Assembly: GCA_008921705.1 (NCBI GenBank)
Contig: VFFE01007103.1
Coordinates: forward strand, 590,726-654,725
Origin: Burhinus oedicnemus
Taxonomy: Eukaryota; Chordata; Aves; Charadriiformes; Burhinidae
Reading direction: 5' to 3'
DNA length: 64,000 nucleotides
The stretch's first letter is position 1; the number at the start of each line of letters is the position of its first letter. Position numbers and translations under genes: made by a program. Positions 63,601-64,000 of this stretch are shown here, piece after piece. The notes below the pieces were generated by a model, which saw only the letters and a list, made by a program, of their open reading frames with translations, was not told the DNA's origin and did no database searches.

Positions 63601-64000
63601 CTGAGAGTTGCTTTAAGAATACTTTGCCTGTTTTGTCATGTGAGTTGCATTGTCTGTAACAAAGTGATTCACAAGCTCTCAAGGAGCCTCTTGTCTGGGC
63701 AACAGAAGTGCTCCTCCATACCTCTGAGCTGCTCCTGCATATAGAGGGCACTCCTCCACCTTGTCTTTCCTGAAGAGCTTGTATTCATCCTTTGCAGCAC
63801 TCCAGCTGTCAGGCTGTCCCACCATGTCTTGGTTATTCCAATGAAGTTGTAGTTCTGTAACCACATGGAGTTTATAAAAAAGTTATTTTATAAGAAAAAA
63901 ATTAGGTTTAAACCAGACAAAAAATTTTCACTGAAAATGCATGCCATTTCAAAGGCTAACATGCTTTAACATAATTTTGAAGTAAATTGTCTGCTTTACC
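42620..64000 (+). CDS. PARPBP: PARPBP (PARI, C12orf48), PARP1-binding protein; 5' five coding exons, 3' end outside window
   Basis: PARPBP binds PARP1, RAD51 and SUMO-PCNA and restrains homologous recombination at replication forks. It resembles UvrD-type helicases but lacks their catalytic motifs (family knowledge). Five plus-strand coding exons join in frame: 43816-43965, 51520-51750, 53486-53596, 55009-55179 and 57489-57643, giving 272 codons of a human protein of about 579. The product starts [20 protein letters not shown]. It contains [75 protein letters not shown] and [11 protein letters not shown], all recognisable counterparts of the mammalian protein. The PCNA-binding C terminus and the intervening exons should lie right of 64000; I searched 57644-61220 by eye for the next exon and found none. 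A noncoding first exon in the CpG island is inferred from the acceptor 3 nt before the ATG. The left border given is approximate. Confidence 0.95.
43816..43965 (+). CDS. PARPBP: PARPBP coding exon 1 with start codon
   Basis: Fifty codons from ATG at 43816, ending [10 protein letters not shown]. The acceptor TATTCTAG (43805-43812) lies just 3 nt upstream, with A at -3 from the ATG. Donor GTTAGC from 43966. The conserved core is [20 protein letters not shown]. Confidence 0.94.
44766..44852. repeat. A/C-rich low-complexity tract
   Basis: Almost free of G and T on the plus strand, built of CAAA, CCAAA and CAAAACAAAA units. The minus-strand open frame across it is a composition effect. Confidence 0.8.
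46967..47535 (-). mobile_element. CR1 LINE, 3' part, antisense to PARPBP
   Basis: Minus-oriented CR1. The 3' end lies at the left (GAACAGTTGAGGTTGGAAGG, with GGGACCTCTAGAG following). The copy runs through the 3' untranslated region into the C-terminal ORF2 segment, where the plus-strand sequence near 47459-47520 (GAGCCCAGAACTGGACAGAG, then TGACCAGTGCTGAGTAG) marks the region coding for the CR1 LYSALVR block. It is of a different, more diverged subfamily than the copies at 18771 and 40232. The terminal octamer repeat is eroded. Confidence 0.9.
48857..48876. other. Assembly gap (20 N)
   Basis: Twenty N in a PARPBP intron with no homopolymer at either edge. The true length is unknown. Confidence 0.98.
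49141..49805 (-). mobile_element. CR1 LINE, 3' part with a 130-codon open ORF2 remnant, antisense to PARPBP
   Basis: Minus-oriented CR1. Left border ATCATAGAATCATAGAATCG is the reverse complement of the CR1 3' octamer repeat. A minus-strand frame at 49396-49785 is uninterrupted for 129 codons and reads the C-terminal part of CR1 ORF2, with the recognisable blocks [40 protein letters not shown] and [20 protein letters not shown]. The copy is truncated on the right near 49800. No target-site duplication was found by eye. Confidence 0.92.
51520..51750 (+). CDS. PARPBP: PARPBP coding exon 2
   Basis: Seventy-seven codons: [20 protein letters not shown] onward, then [13 protein letters not shown] and EDESIAP. 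Acceptor TCTATTAG at 51512-51519, donor GTAAGT from 51751. Phase 0 at both ends. Confidence 0.96.
51751..53485. other. PARPBP intron after coding exon 2
   Basis: AT-rich intron with one diverged sense CR1 tail (52780-52992). Nothing else recognised. Confidence 0.75.
52780..52992 (+). mobile_element. CR1 LINE, short diverged 3' end, same strand as PARPBP
   Basis: About 210 bp. It is recognisable from TTGGAACAGGCTGCCC, TTGAGCAACCTGGTCGAACT, the pattern TAGATGATCCCTATAGGTCC and the tail TGATTCTATGA near 52982-52992. It is much more diverged than the copy at 40232, so probably older. Confidence 0.85.
53486..53596 (+). CDS. PARPBP: PARPBP coding exon 3
   Basis: Thirty-seven codons: [20 protein letters not shown] then [17 protein letters not shown]. 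The first half matches the family; the S/T/P-rich second half is a variable linker. Acceptor ATTAAAG at 53479-53485, donor GTAAAA from 53597. This exon was too short to stand out as an open frame and is placed by splice sites and homology. Confidence 0.9.
53597..55008. other. PARPBP intron after coding exon 3
   Basis: AT-rich intron. Open frames 53973-54218 and 54710-54931 (minus) show no recognisable product. No transposon is identified. Confidence 0.75.
55009..55179 (+). CDS. PARPBP: PARPBP coding exon 4
   Basis: Fifty-seven codons: [20 protein letters not shown] then [20 protein letters not shown] and [17 protein letters not shown]. This is the most conserved block of the gene seen here. 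Acceptor ATACAG at 55003-55008, donor GTATGT from 55180. Confidence 0.96.
55180..57488. other. PARPBP intron after coding exon 4
   Basis: About 2.3 kb of AT-rich intron with no gene or repeat that I can name. Confidence 0.75.
57489..57643 (+). CDS. PARPBP: PARPBP coding exon 5
   Basis: Fifty-one codons plus two bases: [20 protein letters not shown] then [20 protein letters not shown] and [11 protein letters not shown]. Acceptor CCTAATAG at 57481-57488, donor GTAATG from 57644. The first residue is M where mammals have V; it is internal, not a start. The 3' border is phase 2, so the next exon must begin with one base finishing an AGN codon. Confidence 0.94.
57644..61226. other. PARPBP intron after coding exon 5, left part
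   Basis: AT-rich DNA. I looked for the next PARPBP exon and did not find it. A G10 run lies at 59442-59451 region. Open frames 59092-59469 and 60409-60690 (minus) have no recognisable product. Confidence 0.7.
61227..63868 (-). mobile_element. CR1 LINE, long (about 2.6 kb) decayed copy, antisense to PARPBP
   Basis: Minus-oriented CR1. The 3' end at the left starts ATCATAGAATAATTCAGG. Going right, minus-strand frames show the reverse-transcriptase region (62236-62454: [19 protein letters not shown], then YLDCSQAFN, where the family has a final D), the linker between endonuclease and reverse transcriptase (63036-63227), and the endonuclease domain (63428-63866, with ICWKN, RFLEG and GITKTWWDS). 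Each frame is broken by stops and shifts. It is truncated inside the endonuclease on the right, near 63868. It is the only copy here retaining endonuclease sequence. Edges are approximate. Confidence 0.9.

Noticed and set aside
1..64000. Bacterial-type systems (operons, CRISPR arrays, phage or defence islands) and RNA genes
   Set aside because: The window is vertebrate nuclear DNA with spliced genes. No tRNA, rRNA, snoRNA or array structure could be supported by eye.

Overview
The window is vertebrate, almost certainly avian, nuclear DNA. It is AT-rich, with short coding exons split by GT-AG introns, two CpG-island promoters, and six CR1 LINE copies, several ending in the ATTCTATG-type 3' repeat typical of bird CR1. 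Two 20-N assembly gaps lie at 21554-21573 and 48857-48876. Three genes can be recognised from their protein products, in the same order and orientation as on human 12q23.2: WASHC3 (minus), NUP37 (minus), PARPBP (plus). The exact species cannot be read from the sequence. The CR1 subfamilies and lack of other markers fit a bird in general.

Layout. From 1 to 7490 lies the 5' part of WASHC3 (CCDC53): five coding exons on the minus strand, 151 codons, with the last exon(s) beyond the left edge and the promoter in a CpG island at about 7200-7960. From about 7.96 to 16.3 kb is an intergenic stretch without a recognisable gene. From about 16.3 to 42.4 kb lies NUP37 on the minus strand, with a complete coding sequence in nine coding exons. 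These join in frame to 326 codons plus stop, the human length. A poly(A) signal sits about 215 nt after the stop. A second CpG island (about 42.06-42.88 kb) lies between NUP37 and PARPBP and looks like a shared bidirectional promoter. From there to the right edge runs the 5' half of PARPBP (PARI, C12orf48): five coding exons, 272 codons. The 3' exons lie beyond 64000.

Function. WASHC3 is a subunit of the WASH actin-nucleation complex on endosomes. NUP37 is a WD40 propeller of the nuclear-pore Y complex. PARPBP is a PARP1- and RAD51-binding modulator of homologous recombination. Nothing shows that the three work in one pathway; the linkage is conserved vertebrate synteny, and only NUP37 and PARPBP appear to share regulatory DNA.

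The rest is intron and intergenic DNA with CR1 copies (five of six antisense to the host gene), small degenerate tandem repeats and homopolymer runs. I found no RNA gene, CRISPR array, operon or novel multi-gene system. The observations most worth checking are a CR1 insertion with a 13-bp target-site duplication whose insertion point lies in the branch-point zone of a NUP37 splice acceptor, two NUP37 acceptors carrying T tracts of more than 20 nt, and the motif-rich bidirectional promoter.
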